Part shown: piece by piece, positions 1-12,359 of the stretch
How the letters are laid out: the number at the start of each line of letters is the position of its first letter
Position numbering within the stretch: position 1 is the first letter of the stretch
Assembly: GCF_901709675.1 (NCBI RefSeq)
Contig: NC_051100.1
Span: 2,108,001-2,172,000, forward strand
Source of the DNA: Syngnathus acus
Taxonomy: Eukaryota; Chordata; Actinopteri; Syngnathiformes; Syngnathidae
Direction of reading: 5' to 3'
DNA: 64,000 nucleotides
The notes under the pieces: model-generated
Databases searched by the model: none
What the model was told of the DNA's origin: nothing
What the model saw: only the letters and a program-made list of their open reading frames with translations
Program-made: the position numbers and the translations under genes

Positions 1-14
1 TATTTTTAAAATGG

Positions 15-28
15 CCACCAGGGGGCAG
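15..28 (+). promoter_or_regulatory. CTCF core-motif match in hoxd9b intron
   Basis: CCACCAGGGGGCAG matches all 14 positions of the CTCF core CCASYAGRKGGCRS. It lies in the hoxd9b intron, about 290 bp before the homeobox exon. CTCF sites between Hox genes are known to set chromatin boundaries in vertebrates; binding here is inference. Confidence 0.5.
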
Positions 29-305
29 ACTAATATTTACATTCAGTACATATGTATGTATGTATGGGAAGAGTGCTCAGGTAGTATGAGTTGATTTTTC
101 ATACGATAAAGGATAACTATTGTCATGTTTTCTGTCTGCACGGGTTGCTGCATGATATTGATGCTTGTAAGTTGGGTCATTCCAAATTCGAGGTACCACT
201 CTATTTTCAACCAGTAATGCTAAAAATATGACTAATGTGCTCCAAAAATGGAATTTGAAGTTTAAAACTATACGCAAACATCTTTTTTCCGCCACCCCAC
301 TACAG

Positions 306-550
306 AGAACCCGTCTGCAAGCTGGATCCACGCCAAGTCCACCCGCAAGAAGCGCTGCCCCTACACCAAGCACCAGACCCTAGAGCTGGAGAAGGAGTTC
401 CTCTACAACATGTACCTGACTCGGGACCGGCGCCTGGAGGTGGCCAGACTCTTGAACCTGACCGAGCGGCAGGTGAAAATCTGGTTCCAGAACCGACGCA
501 TGAAGATGAAGAAGCTGATGATCCGGGAAAGGAGGAGCATCAATGAATAG
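306..550 (+). CDS. hoxd9b: Hox9 paralogue, homeobox exon (3' partial), probably hoxd9b
   Basis: This is the second and last coding exon of a Hox9-class transcription factor; exon 1 with the N-terminal region lies before the window. A pyrimidine-rich stretch and TACAG end at 305. The frame then runs about 80 codons to TAG at 548-550. It encodes the Hox9 linker and a homeodomain starting [20 protein letters not shown] and containing [11 protein letters not shown], which is diagnostic of paralogue group 9. The DNA-contact residues W48, Q50 and N51 are intact. Homeodomain residue 32 is Leu ([12 protein letters not shown]), where Hox9 proteins normally have Tyr, and residue 22 is Tyr rather than Phe. 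The tail after the homeodomain is short ([11 protein letters not shown]). Assignment to the D-b cluster rests on the mir-10d, Hox4 and mtx2 neighbours, not on this exon alone. Group 9 is near certain; the D-b letter is inferred. Confidence 0.9.
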
Positions 551-688
551 GATGGGATGGGGCGGAATGGGTCGGGGGGAGGGGCAAGTGTAACATAAGC
601 TTGTGGACATCTAAAACAAAAAAATGGACATTTTTGGGTGCTTCTCCTCAAACCTCGCTGAATGGACGTTACGGGACTTTTAAGTAAC

Positions 689-694
689 AATAAA
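689..694 (+). terminator. hoxd9b: Polyadenylation signal, hoxd9b
   Basis: AATAAA lies about 140 nt after the hoxd9b stop codon. It is the first canonical signal downstream and implies a short 3' UTR. No stronger evidence is available without transcripts. Confidence 0.5.
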
Positions 695-739
695 ATTATA
701 AACTGAAAGACAAAGACGTCCACACTGTGACACAGTTAA

Positions 740-2110
740 GTCCACATGAATGCAAAATATATTTTTTGCTTCTGTCCCCACTTGTCGGCATGGTCTTGTG
801 AGAATTTAGTAGGATTTTCTACCCCAAAAAATGTTCTAAATTAGTGGCAAAGTGACATTTTTGGGAGGGGAAACTTGAAAATGTGCGTTAACGGATGTTA
901 TGAAAATGTACCCTAATCGCTTTGAAATTGTGGTCAAATATTTCTGTCGGATGATTTTATGGTGTGGTTGCTCTGGACACACTTTTTGTACCGTTGCCAA
1001 TTAGATTCTTGTAATAATGTGCCTGAAGTTCTCGAAAAATATGGCCAATGAAATTTCACGGTAAAAGTCAAGAAATAATACAAAATGCTACCAAATTATG
1101 TCAGAATGTTATTTAACGTTCTTTTTTTTTGCAGCACTTTGGTCATATTTGTGTAATCTAACAAAAATATTACAAACTAAAATGAAGACAACCACAACTT
1201 GACACACATGGAAATGCAAATTATATTTTTTGCCGCCCCTTGTTGGCATATTGCAAGAATTTAGTAGGAGTTGGTACAAAAATAATAGCTGCAATTCAAC
1301 ATTTTTTGATAGCGGTAACTTGAAAAATGAACAACTACACGCCCTAACCACTTTTAAAATACGGTGAAAGAATGTGGTACGCTCCGAAACTGTGACGAAA
1401 CGTCATATTTTTGAGTCCGATTTTGTGCAATTTGTAGTCATGTCTTTTGGAAAGTGATGGAAATTTTATGCTTTAAGTACTAAAATTGTGGCAAAATATA
1501 ATGGACAAGCTTTTGCCTCGATTCCCTGTCAGCATGTTCTTGTGAAAATTTAGTAGGATTTTGTACAAAAAGGAATTTTGTTGAACAGCTATATATTGCT
1601 GGAAGTAGTAGTCCATTTATGAACATAATTTCTGTGGTTAACTGTGTATTATTTATGACTAAATTATCGCCACTACAGACTGAATTATGTTTGTAAAATA
1701 ACGCATCGTTTCGTAATCTGTAGCAATCCTATGTTACAAATGTTATGCCTACCAAATAATGTCAAATATCATTGGAACGGCACTGAAAACTGTTTTTGTT
1801 GATTGAATTTAGTCAATTTCATTTCGTCAAGTGGTTGCACGAAATTAAATCATCTGGTACTGGATACATCAAAATCCAATCCAATGGTTTTGGATCCAGA
1901 TAGTTTTTGTATCATGTCCTACTAAATTTTCATTGTGACATGCACCACCCCCCCCCCCCCCTCCCGTTTTTTATGTATGTGAAGTATTGTAATTAGTAGA
2001 AACTTAATGTCAACTAATAGAGCACCATGTTGAAGATCACTTTTTGCACAGATTACTCATCTAGGGCTGAAGTTTTCGGACAACTTCCTACAAAAAAAAT
2101 CTCATTACGT
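740..2110. repeat. Diverged local repeat family downstream of hoxd9b
   Basis: Related blocks of about 60-80 bp recur. Copies lie near 749-821, 1205-1275 and 1512-1566, sharing GCAAATTATATTTTTTGC-like and AATTTAGTAGGATTTT segments. An inverted copy lies near 1908-1945 and a possible weaker one near 2080-2110. Spacing is irregular (about 460, 300 and 380 bp). The segment also holds a C homopolymer near 1950. No coding frame is credible. It may be a decayed transposon or a local duplication series. Confidence 0.6.
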
Positions 2111-2987
2111 GTCACCCCCTCCCCCCAAATTTTTGTAGTATTGTGTTTAGGTGAAAAACTTAAGTAATGTATTATGTAAAATATAAGGAAGTTCAATTTT
2201 GCATACACAGGCGTAGTCACGCTCTCGTAACACATCCCGGACTTTTTGTGTGCAATTTCCGACTCAATTGCCCTCTGACGCACCCCACGAGTGATCTCAT
2301 GACTTGGCATGACCCGAAATGTACAGTAAAGATGATTTATGTCAACACATAAAACCTCACTGAAAGAGCAACCAAAACACACTCACACCTCACAAAAACA
2401 GACACATAATTGCATACAATTAAAATGATTGTAGCAAATTCTTATCTAAAAGTGGATTCTGTAAATATTGAGTATCTTATGTTAAATTGTGTGACATTTG
2501 CATGGCTGGTTATTGTTTGGTTTAGAGACAAGAAGGCACTAAGTCTCCATATTTGGTTTCATTTGTTACGAGAAATGTGCTTTTAAAACCATCATTGTTT
2601 TCATTCTCTGTGTTAAATGTGAAATAATCGCGACGGGACACAGTAGCATCACTTTTAATATGGCGCGTCGACATCATGGGTTGTATCCAATGTGAAATTG
2701 TTGTATACACCATTTTATAACAGTCAAGTGACATGCGTACATAATGTGACAGTTAGCATGTGACTCAAACGTGCGTAACGAGCGAGCAGTCTTTGTCACG
2801 CAAGCTAACCGCTGCTGTGTTGTTTTTGTAAACACAAAAGGTACGATTGTATAAACAAGCCCAAAAAAAAACCACAAATGCAAATAAGTAACCTCACTCC
2901 GTTTGTTTAGCGTTAGCATGTAGCAGAGAGTTGGCGTTTCCCAGTATACAGCACATTAGCGAGTAGACTAAAAATCTATACGAAACA

Positions 2988-3116
2988 TAATCGCCAGCCA
3001 ATTGCAGGGCACAGTTCGAAAAACAATTGACACCAATGGGAAATTTCGAGTCTTCACTGATGCAGAGGCAGGAACTGTGAGACAGATGTGCTAACCAGGG
3101 GCCTACCATGCTACCC
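2988..3116 (-). repeat. Degenerate common teleost dispersed repeat
   Basis: The segment reads from CGCCAGCCAATTGCAGGGCA through CACCAATGGGAAATTTCGAG to GTGAGACAGATGTGCTAACC. These blocks, in this order, resemble a repeat seen in many fish genomes. The usual middle part (about 100 bp) is missing, so this is an internally deleted relic. Family assignment is from memory of the pattern; strand is uncertain. Confidence 0.5.
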
Positions 3117-3119
3117 TAA

Positions 3120-6100
3120 GCTAAACGATATCAAGTGTTATTCCTTTGTTGGTGTGTTGACATTGTTACTCTTACTCATTATGAAATTCACGAAAAAAAA
3201 CATAATTTTCATACCACTGACCGCAGTCTTTACTTTGGGCCAAACCACAAGCAAACCAAACGGTTATTGACAAGTAAACTGTTTGTTTTGAATCGACTGC
3301 TTGTGGCTGAATAGTTTCTAATAAGCGAAGGGTTCCCGCAACTTTGACAGCGAAGACGTTGTTGTGACTATTCAATCAAAAATGTTTTTTTTTTTATAAA
3401 CTGCATGTAGAATTCAATAGGCATCATTGTATATTTTGTTGCTAGTCACACATGCAGGCGTGCACAAACATTTGTGGTTGCTAGGTGTCAGCTCACACAA
3501 CACAAATGTGAATGTTGCTGCTTCTTTTCTTTTTTTTATACTTTTGGACACACTCAACAACTCAATCCAGCCCACAGTGTGTGAGCGTTCCGTGGAATGT
3601 CCGCCACAAAACTGGAGCCCAGATGTCATGTCTGCCCCTCCCCACACACTCTTTTGAACACTTATTAAATAAAATGCCCTCTACAACCTCAATCGAGCAT
3701 ATCATATGCATTATGAGTCTTTTTATTTTTAATGATTTGATATTAGCCTACAATTTCATGGGGGGAGGGAGGTATTTTCACGTTTATTTTTTCTGTGTGA
3801 AAAAGCTCTGTAAGCTACATTGATTTTTTTTTCTATGCTGGGGGAAGGGGGGTAAGAAACCACTGCAAAATGATCACTTTCTTTGATTTCCTTGACAACA
3901 GACTGTAATTGTAAACCATGCTATGTACAACATTTAGTGGTAGAAATGACAAAAAAAAAGTCAAATTACAGCTCCAGCGTATTTTTTTTGGTCTCTTTCT
4001 TTTCTTCTGAGCTATACCGTATATATAGTGGGTGTGTATTTGTGTAATGTGGCCTATATATGGTTGGTATATATATATGCACTTTGGTCCCCTTGCTTGT
4101 TTTGGCAAAATATGTGCAGCCTCCTTGCTCCTCACTGCGCGCCTCTCGTTTATGGCCGCCATATAAAGCGCATCCTCCTGCAGGGTCATAAAGCAACAGC
4201 ATGCATTTGGAGAATAAACGTGACTTTCCCCCCCATCGTACACACACGCACGCATATATAGAAAAGACGTGCATGGCTTTTCTTTCAAAAGACGAACAGC
4301 GAGAGAGAGAGAACAAGAAAAAGCCATAAAGTAATTAAGGCCAGACAGTCTCAGTGACTATATGGTTTTATTGGACATCCTTTTCCTGCTTCGACTGCAC
4401 CGCGAAATGTTAAAGTCATTGTCTGACGTGGTGGGGGGAGCTGACGGCCTCGAACCTCGCTGCAAAAGCGCCAGACCACAAAACGAGCCAGGAAGCCAAG
4501 CACAGCAACCGAAAAGAATGAGAATGAAATGAAATGAAAGTATTTCGCGTTTGTTTGCTCGTGCACAGCAGTGCGAGCGAGCTCGTCGGTGACTGGAAAC
4601 GACAAAATACGTATTAGAATCGATACCTCGACCCGATTTCCCTTGATATTTTGGAATTCCATTGTTTTTGTTTATTTGCTACATTTTTTAGTTGCACGAT
4701 CTTCCTTTTTTTGTATTGGATCTTTTAATTATACATCGATTTTGTTTGTTTTTTTTGCAAGTGCAAGTCGCATGATCCTACGATTTCACATTTCGTTTTT
4801 TCTTTCCATTGATAAACCTGCTATTTTTCTTTGAAAAATATTTCTTTTAAATATTTATTTTCTTATTTCTATAAAAATATTTATTTCCCTATTACCTTCG
4901 ATTTCACATTTGTCATTTCAGCATTTAAAGTCGCAACTGTCAACTGTCATTTTATTTTCACTTTATGTCCTATCATTTTTTCATTATAGTGTATGTTGCA
5001 TTTTTAATACATTTTTTTTCTGCATGCGAGTTTTTATGCGCACTTTTTTGTTTGTAAAGGTCTATTTAGTTTCATTTTCCCTTAACTCTTATTACACGTT
5101 TATGTTGAAATATATATGGATTTCCCTCTTAAATTGCAATAATAATTTCATTATTTTAACTAGTGGGTTTTTTTGTATTTACAAATATACTTATTGAATT
5201 ATTAAAATGACATCAATTCTCTTTTTTGTCGAGAATCTGTCGTGACTGTCATGTCGGGCTCTAATACTGAAAATCGATGTAGGTAAAACCTAAAATAAAA
5301 AATAACAAGTGCAAAAGCACTCCCTTCCACCTTGTAGTGATAACAGAAGTGTGAATTACATTTGTAGATGGTCTCGTAAAAGTGTAGAAGAAAAAACACA
5401 CGAACACAGACAGAGAATACGAGTGTGCATTAATAGCAACGCGGCGCGGGGGCTGTTAAAGTGCCGTAGAAATTAAATAGAAAGTATGTAACGATGAGGT
5501 TATTGCTCGTATAATGAAAAGTTGCCCCTGGTTCTACTTTGTGCTATCATTCACGCAGTAAACGAGGACGACGACGCTCTAATAGATTACGGTTATTTCG
5601 AAACTAAATGAGGGGAGAAAAGATGACTTTTTAAAATGTAATTCCGAAGCAAATCTCTTTTAGGTTCCAACATCAAGACAAAGAAAAGTAAGACGTAAAA
5701 TTGGGTTCAACAGTTTGTGGCTTCACGTGTGTTTTGTAGTTGGATACTTTTTCCGCTAGGTGGTGCTGTTGTCTTGCAAGAGCGATGGATGCTTGTTTGA
5801 GCTACTCATCTTGGAAGTGGCAAATAACGATGTCATTTATTAGCTGTTTATCCCCCTGAAATTATTCCAGACTTCATTGTAACTTTTATTTGACCATTTT
5901 TGTTCGTTTGTTTTTGTATAGTGATGGGCAATAATCAACATGTGATGTCAATCAAATATTATTCTGCCATTTAGATGCGCTGTATGTATAGATTGCTAGC
6001 TCGATATGGGCTAGCTGAAGATGTTGAACATGTCGCTAAAGATCTTCTTTCATTCAATACTGGAATAAATTGGGTCACTCTTGGCTTTTTCCATTAACCG

Positions 6101-8730
6101 ACATTGATTTGAAAAGAAATCCAACACTATTCTGCGCTTAAAGGGCTTGATATCATAGAAGGCGCCATGAATGTGTCGAAAATAATAGGCCATATTGTCT
6201 TATTGGAATGTTCATTTCATAACTGCAGTGCAAGTGGAACCTAAATTTAACGTGGCAGAAAATCTCACAAGACTTTAGCTCCAACCACTTCATTCTCCAT
6301 TATTTCCATAAAACCGTATTTTTCCACCCAGGCCACAGCAATGTCTACTATGCAAACTATACTGCTATTGCGCTATCTTGTTTTTGTACCCAGGGAAATA
6401 TGTTGAAGTTAAGGGGGAAACTTCATTTCGTTAGGGCGTAGCCTTCTCTAATATGAAAAAAGGTGCTTTGCTGCCATCTTGTGGCAATTACAAACCTGCG
6501 TGGGCGGCTGCATCTCCACTTTCCCTTTTCTCAGTAAAACACTGCTAAGCATTATTCATCTATTTATTGAAGTCAGACAAAAGAGTAATACATTTTAAAA
6601 ATATCGGAAGTTATACACTACAATCTGGTAGATCCACAATTTTTATAAGAGCAACTCGGGTCAAAAGTGACCCTTGTGTGCAACAGTATCCGCGTTCAAA
6701 TACTGTGTTTAAAAGTCCCTTTACGACCTGAACTGCCCTATGTTGTGTTTATTGGCAATGGGTGTCTTTGGTGTTGGGGGGGAAGGGGCTTGTTGATACC
6801 ATGCCGTCTTTAGCTTACAAGACGCGAGTCGTGTTTCTGACAGCCAGCGGGCCCACGAAAAAAATAACACTCGACAATCCAGATTGAAGAGCCAAAATCC
6901 AACATTTAAATAACATGCAAGGAGGTAATTTGTTTCCTTTGATTTCGTTTATATAATTGTGCTCAATGGATAATTTTGCATAAATGATACGTTGAAGTAG
7001 GTTTAGGAAAAAGATAAACGGTGAGACGAACCTTCTAAATGTCGATGTATCTTCTTAAAATTTCAATGTTTTAATATGAATAACACTAAGGATTTTTTTT
7101 CCGTTTCTGAATATATTTAAATATTGTCTAAAATATATTTTCCTTTCATTACATTAAAGAGCGACAGAATATTCAACTAAGAATGACTATTTATTGATCG
7201 ATAAAACAATTATATCTGAATAACTGGGGTATTTTTCTTGAGGATTGCGCATGCAGTTGAAAGGGAGAAAAGCAATAAACACACGCACACACAAACACAC
7301 GCGATAATATGATGTCATAAAAAACAGTAACCATAGAAACGTGTTACGAAAACGTAGCTACAACGAAGGTGCAGTGGTGGAAAAAAACAGGTCTAAACGA
7401 AATGACACAAAATAGCACGTTGCTGTCAGTTCTACCTAAATTATTTTTTGTTAAATGTCGCAGGCACATATACGTATATCAATTTTCGGAGGGGGGGAGG
7501 GTCAATAACACAAATAATGATTTAAAAAAATAAATAAATTAACGCCATAACATGCATGTACATTATTCTAGAATGATTAGAATTATTATTATCTAGAATA
7601 CATTTTTAAATATATTTTTTTAAATGCCAACCACTGCACTGCGTATATTTCTACTTAATTGCAGTGGCCCTCTGCAGACTCACTGCACACTACCGCTGAA
7701 TACTAATTGATACATACAAGGAAAAACTAGATGTGTGAAGAACGGAAAATAAACACAAAATAAACCCTAAAATACAAGTGAGGGCAAAAAAACAACTGCA
7801 GTATGAAATTGAAATGATCTTGGCACTTAATTCTTAATATTCTTAACTATGACATGATGCTGATTATTTCACGTTCGTAGTTGTGGCTAAGAGGACAAAA
7901 GGCTGTTTTCATTTTAAGTGGGTGCATTCTCGGTATGCAATGATCGTATCATTCTTGTACCGTATTGTATTTTGATTTTTCATGATACCTGTCTATTTAA
8001 GTTCAGATTTGTTATCTGATTTGTTCTTCGAGGAAAACATTTTCCTGATCATCAGTTGAAAATCAGAATTGTTTCTTCCTTATTTCACGAACAAAGTAGG
8101 CCATATTTTTTTCCATCACGTTTGTGCGGTTGTCTCAAACACTCCAGTAAAACGAAGTAAAATCATGCTGACCAAAGAGTTAAAGTAAATGTACAAAAAA
8201 TAAAATCCTACTGGCGTTGTGACATCATGCTGCTCGAAAAAAAGCACGCAAAAAAGACGTATGAAAAGCTACAATTTTCCAGAAACAAAAGCACATTCGT
8301 ATTGCTGCCCCACCTCCCAAACCGTCTGTCTTATTTGCGCATTGGAATTGCAGAAAAATCAAGCCGTTTATAAACGAAATAAAACAAATATTCGTATCCA
8401 TAACTACAAATGTCCATGCAGTAATATATATATATATATATTAAATTCTTGAAACGAGGTCCAATGATCAACGACTGCAAAACAAACTAAAAAAAAAAAA
8501 AAATCTTGTAACAGCTACAACGAAAATGCAGTGTTAATGACGCATCGAAATTAAAGAAACTTGTGCTGGTCGACTCTAAAACCCACATTAAGTGTATAAT
8601 AATGCATATTATGAACCCCCACCCCAGCCGCAACATGGAGTTTTCAAGATGGATTCTTCTGGCTTCCTGGCTAGTGCAGCTGCCACAAATCATAGCCCCC
8701 CAAATTCCCCTCACGCCTGAGTCTTGAGCT
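3120..8730. other. Hox9-Hox4 spacer, first part; no gene seen
   Basis: AT-rich DNA with no supportable coding exon; the open frames here are low-complexity or have no recognisable motif. Seen: T-rich low complexity at about 4,640-5,180; a block with posterior-Hox/Cdx-like sites at 4,148-4,194 (listed separately); a GC-rich patch near 5,430-5,460; a one-mismatch CTCF core on the minus strand at 6,471-6,484; and an (AT)n stretch near 8,425. Conserved non-coding elements are likely in a Hox spacer but cannot be shown without alignment. Confidence 0.6.
4148..4194. promoter_or_regulatory. Cluster of Cdx/posterior-Hox-like sites
   Basis: Within 47 bp lie GTTTATGG, CATATAAA and GTCATAAAGC, in a locally GC-richer block. 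TTTATGG/TCATAAA are Cdx and posterior-Hox type recognition sequences. A GTCATAAA also occurs upstream of hoxd4b at 17,501. Enhancer function is inference. Confidence 0.3.
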
Positions 8731-8734
8731 GCTG

Positions 8735-8880
8735 CTGTATTTTACGAGCGCGCGCCCGCCCGCCCGCCCGCCGCCATTGGCCCTCCGCATCCACGTGACC
8801 AATCACGTCTCACTCTTGCTTCCTTTCCTTCCCGTCGCGCGTCTAGACGCGCAGCCGCCTCGACGCACGCACGCACGGTA
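8735..8880 (+). promoter_or_regulatory. GC-rich promoter-like patch with CCAAT and E-box
   Basis: A (CGCC)n-rich stretch is followed by CCATTGG (8774-8780), CACGTG (8792-8797) and a forward CCAAT (8799-8803). Then comes GC-rich sequence ending in ACG|GTAAAA near 8877, which could serve as a splice donor. A further possible small exon follows: a T-rich tract and GAAG, then 34 nt, then CAG|GTAGGC near 9059-9092. The CCATTGG/CACGTG arrangement resembles the one before hoxd4b. It may drive a mir-10d/hoxd4b distal transcript or be the relic promoter of a lost Hox gene. No open frame of note starts here. Confidence 0.4.
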
Positions 8881-8989
8881 AAAAACTCGTCTCTTGTCAC
8901 ACCCACACACCCCCGCACTTTCTTGAGGCTTTTTCCAAGTGTATTTCTGCACTTCTCATTCGAAAGTTAGCCTATAGTTTGATGCACAA

Positions 8990-9429
8990 TGACGTCATAG
9001 CCTATATTGTGCGACTTGCTGCAAACTGAAATCGTCTGTTCTTTTTTTTTTTTTTGAAGATGCTGGCGTGTATGCGGATGATCACATCAGCAGGTAGGCT
9101 ACTCTTTCAATATTTGCATGATAAATACTAACTGAAACCGTTATTATTGCTTTCTTACGCAATTTCTGAGGGGTCAAACCGTTACTAAATCATTTCAGAT
9201 GTCTCCCAAGTAATTTGGATGCGCATTTACTTCTTTAAATGTACTTTGAGTGCCGATTTGACGACCATAAATGCACAATTAAGTAGGAATTACAAACATA
9301 TGGTGACGTCACGGTGAGTAGGCGGCAAGGGAAGTCGCAGCAAAGATTTAGTCTTGACATTTTCTGACAGATGCCGATGGCAGCAAAGTGGAAGTGGAAG
9401 TGAGATGACTTCACCTCGTGGTGACGTCA
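8990..9429. promoter_or_regulatory. Three palindromic CRE sites
   Basis: TGACGTCA occurs exactly at 8990-8997, 9304-9311 and 9422-9429, just downstream of the promoter-like patch. This is the full CREB/ATF palindrome. A fourth copy lies at 19334-19341 at the end of the hoxd4b intron. Confidence 0.45.
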
Positions 9430-9930
9430 TTGCCGCATGATGCAAAGCACTTGGGATTATCACAGGATGATAAAAATGCATTTTACTGAAAGGGTGCACG
9501 TTTGTTTCTCATAATTGAGAGACGACAGATACAAATGGGGGGAAACATTTTCAATCCTAAAGTTAACTTCAATGAACTCAATATTAAACCACATCTTTTG
9601 CTCTCGCTCATAGGTAGATGGAAATAACTAACGACCCCCACTCCTCATTTCCTCTATGTGTGCTTTTTATGAGGAGGGCCCTGTGACTGGGGCTCTCACA
9701 GAGACACAAAGATGGCAGTATTTTATGTTTTTCTTTCTCCTTTTACAATTGTACACTTCCTATAGCGGAGGAGGGGGCGGGGTCTGGAGGGGGTCAGGGA
9801 GAGAAGGATAGAGGAGAAACAAAGACAGTATTTCACTGGTGATGCTCACTGGAGCTCAGCTGGCACTGACAGTATTTACAACCTACTGCAATGCGGCAGA
9901 GGAGCCCATTGCCGTGTGTGTGCGTGAGCG

Positions 9931-9934
<4 letters not shown>

Positions 9935-9972
<38 letters not shown>
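9935..9972. repeat. (TG)19 microsatellite
   Basis: An uninterrupted TG dinucleotide array, followed by GAGAGAG. It creates the poly-Val/Cys and poly-His/Thr frames on either strand, which are not genes. Confidence 0.95.
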
Positions 9973-9978
<6 letters not shown>

Positions 9979-11278
9979 CAACAAAAGGGACAAAGGGTGA
10001 CAGTGACGCCACACAAACCTGGAAAATTTACACCAGGAGACAGACAGATGGAGAGTTGTGTCGTGCTGCTGATTGTGGGTTTGCTCTTTGTATGTGTGTA
10101 GGATGACAAAAACGACGACTGAGAAGGTGAAGGAGAAGAGCAGCTGCAAATTTGTCACGTAAGAGCAACTTATGCCTCTCCTGTATCTGCACATGTGCAA
10201 AAAGACCACTAAAGAATGACTTTTAAATAAGAAGCAACATGGGTTTTACACCATTTCAACTCCAAAAAAGTAACTCTAAAGTCATTTATGAACCCCAAGA
10301 CGGACTATCAAGCACAAAAGTGAAATTGCGTAAAAGAGATCCAATAGCCTTTGCAGACATTATGATCAATTTCGAAAATAGGCGTTACCTTCGCAGCTCT
10401 GCAGTGCACATCAATTTAATCTTATAATGTTGACTAACATTTCTATTCAGAGTGTGGACAAAAAAAACATCTAATGAGTTCACAAACTGAGGTATTAATA
10501 GAAGATTTTATGCAAAACTGTACGTATCGTTTGCGGTTTTGGCCTACGGCCGCATTATACTAAGGAGGGCTGTTTCTAATATTTTGGTGCAATGTTACGC
10601 ACTGCAGTTGGCCACCAATGCAATTTACAGTCACGATAACTTGCAAACGATATTGTTACATCGATGCCTTAATCTAAACTTGATTATGTTTACAAAGGCA
10701 GAATTTGGAATTGTATTGCTTATAAAATGCTGCAGGTTGCCTAATTTGCGGGGGCATTGACTGTTTGATTATAAATGTTAACATTTCGATTCCAAGCAGT
10801 AAAATCCTTTTTTTTTTTCCTTTATAGCAAGATTGTTCAATGTTGAACAATGAACAAAAGGGCTGTCATAGCACCGCAAAGCGGCAAGTAACGCCCATTT
10901 TTTCCTCAGCGCAGTCTGCTGTTGCTACCTTTGTCCACTAAGGGGCGGTAAAAGACAAAGAATAAAACTGCGCTCCGAGCACTGCAGACAAGGCGACATT
11001 TTTAATGTATTCAATGTCTTGAATTATTTTGAATGATACGCAACGTTACGTCATGTTTGCAGCGTTCGTGTCATGTTATATACGATGATGCAATTAGACC
11101 ATAAATAAATGACAGTAATACTCATTCAAACATTTCATGTTTATACTGAAGCTTAAGTGCAGATGACACAAGCCCCTGGCCAACTACGAAATGGGCTTCA
11201 CTATATCTTTATTATATCGCAAGACTAAGACTCTTTGGGGCGGGTATCTGTAACCTCCAGCTACCTTGAATGCACCTT

Positions 11279-11660
11279 TATCAGGGTGCGTTCGAATCAA
11301 TGGGAAAATTAATAATTAATAGTACAGACGTATTAATAAGGACGCTTGTTGTTTAAATCATTTAGAATGTTAGCTGTGCATTCAGTATGATGTTTAATGG
11401 CTATAAATGATGCAAACATGTTTAATTTTGCGCAATTTAAAAAAGGAAGTCAAACACTAGGTCAGTTTGCGCGACGTCATTATCCGAGTTCTTTGAACAC
11501 ACCTCCACCAGGGTGCGTTCAAATCCGTTGCAAAATTGAAAATCTTTTAACGCCACAGACGTTGGAAATCACGAAGTCGGTTGTATTATAGATCAAAATT
11601 AGATTTCAATTGATAGGAAACAGACAGACAGACACCATTCCAATCCATGGGAAAATTGAG
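11279..11660 (+). repeat. Diverged three-copy local repeat
   Basis: Copies near 11,281-11,312, 11,509-11,540 and 11,631-11,658 share a GGGTGCGTTCGAATCAATGG-like core (first half absent in the third copy) and a following GAAAATTGA-like tail. The copies are imperfect and unevenly spaced. No function is apparent. Confidence 0.4.
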
Positions 11661-12311
11661 CTTTAACATTATATAGGTCATCAATTATGTAAGTGCGGTT
11701 CATAACTACGTGACAAAAAACATCGCATCAAGTGTGCTATTAAGGATGTATAATAATTACAAATGAGGCATTTGTCATACATTCAAGACGATTGTTCTGT
11801 TCTTGCATGGTGGTGGCGTTTTTGTTTTGTGTTTTTGCAGCGTTTGGCGGGACACACACACACATGCGCACGCACACACGCATGTGTGTTTTCACAGCGC
11901 CTACTTTATGGCTTTATTGCTCCCCATTTACGGAAATCAAAGCAGGAAACAAATGTTCCAGCATTCCAGGGGCATCCGGAAAAGTGCAAAAAGACTCGTT
12001 TAGGTTTGTTTGGACAGGGGTCAGTAGACGTCTGGAGGTGCGCATGCATACTCACGTACGGAGTTCAATTGCCAACATATAGAAAGAAAAATAGAAACCA
12101 ATATACGAAAAAAGCAAATAAAATCAACAGAATGTTGGATGTGTTCAGAAAACACTCGCAATGCATATACTTAAAGTAGTTCTATTTAAAACCTGATATA
12201 TTTGTTTTTAAAATAAAGATACAAAAGGGGTTCCCCCGTTACTTTTCAAAGTGTCCTCTCCCAGGACAATTTATGGACCCGGGTGGGAGACGTGAAAAAA
12301 AAAAAGCGGGT

Positions 12312-12337
12312 GGGGGGGGGGGGGGGGGGGGGGGGGG
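12312..12337 (+). repeat. Poly(G) run of 26
   Basis: Twenty-six consecutive G, followed by AGAACACGTG. Such a run can form a G-quadruplex, and its length in an assembly is unreliable. It gives a spurious proline-rich frame on the minus strand. Confidence 0.9.
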
Positions 12338-12359
12338 AGAACACGTGATAGCAATAAAG

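Noticed and set aside
3833-4327. 164-residue open frame on the minus strand
   Set aside because: No recognisable domain, AT-rich, with low-complexity Lys and Tyr stretches; overlaps the candidate Cdx-site block. Looks like chance.
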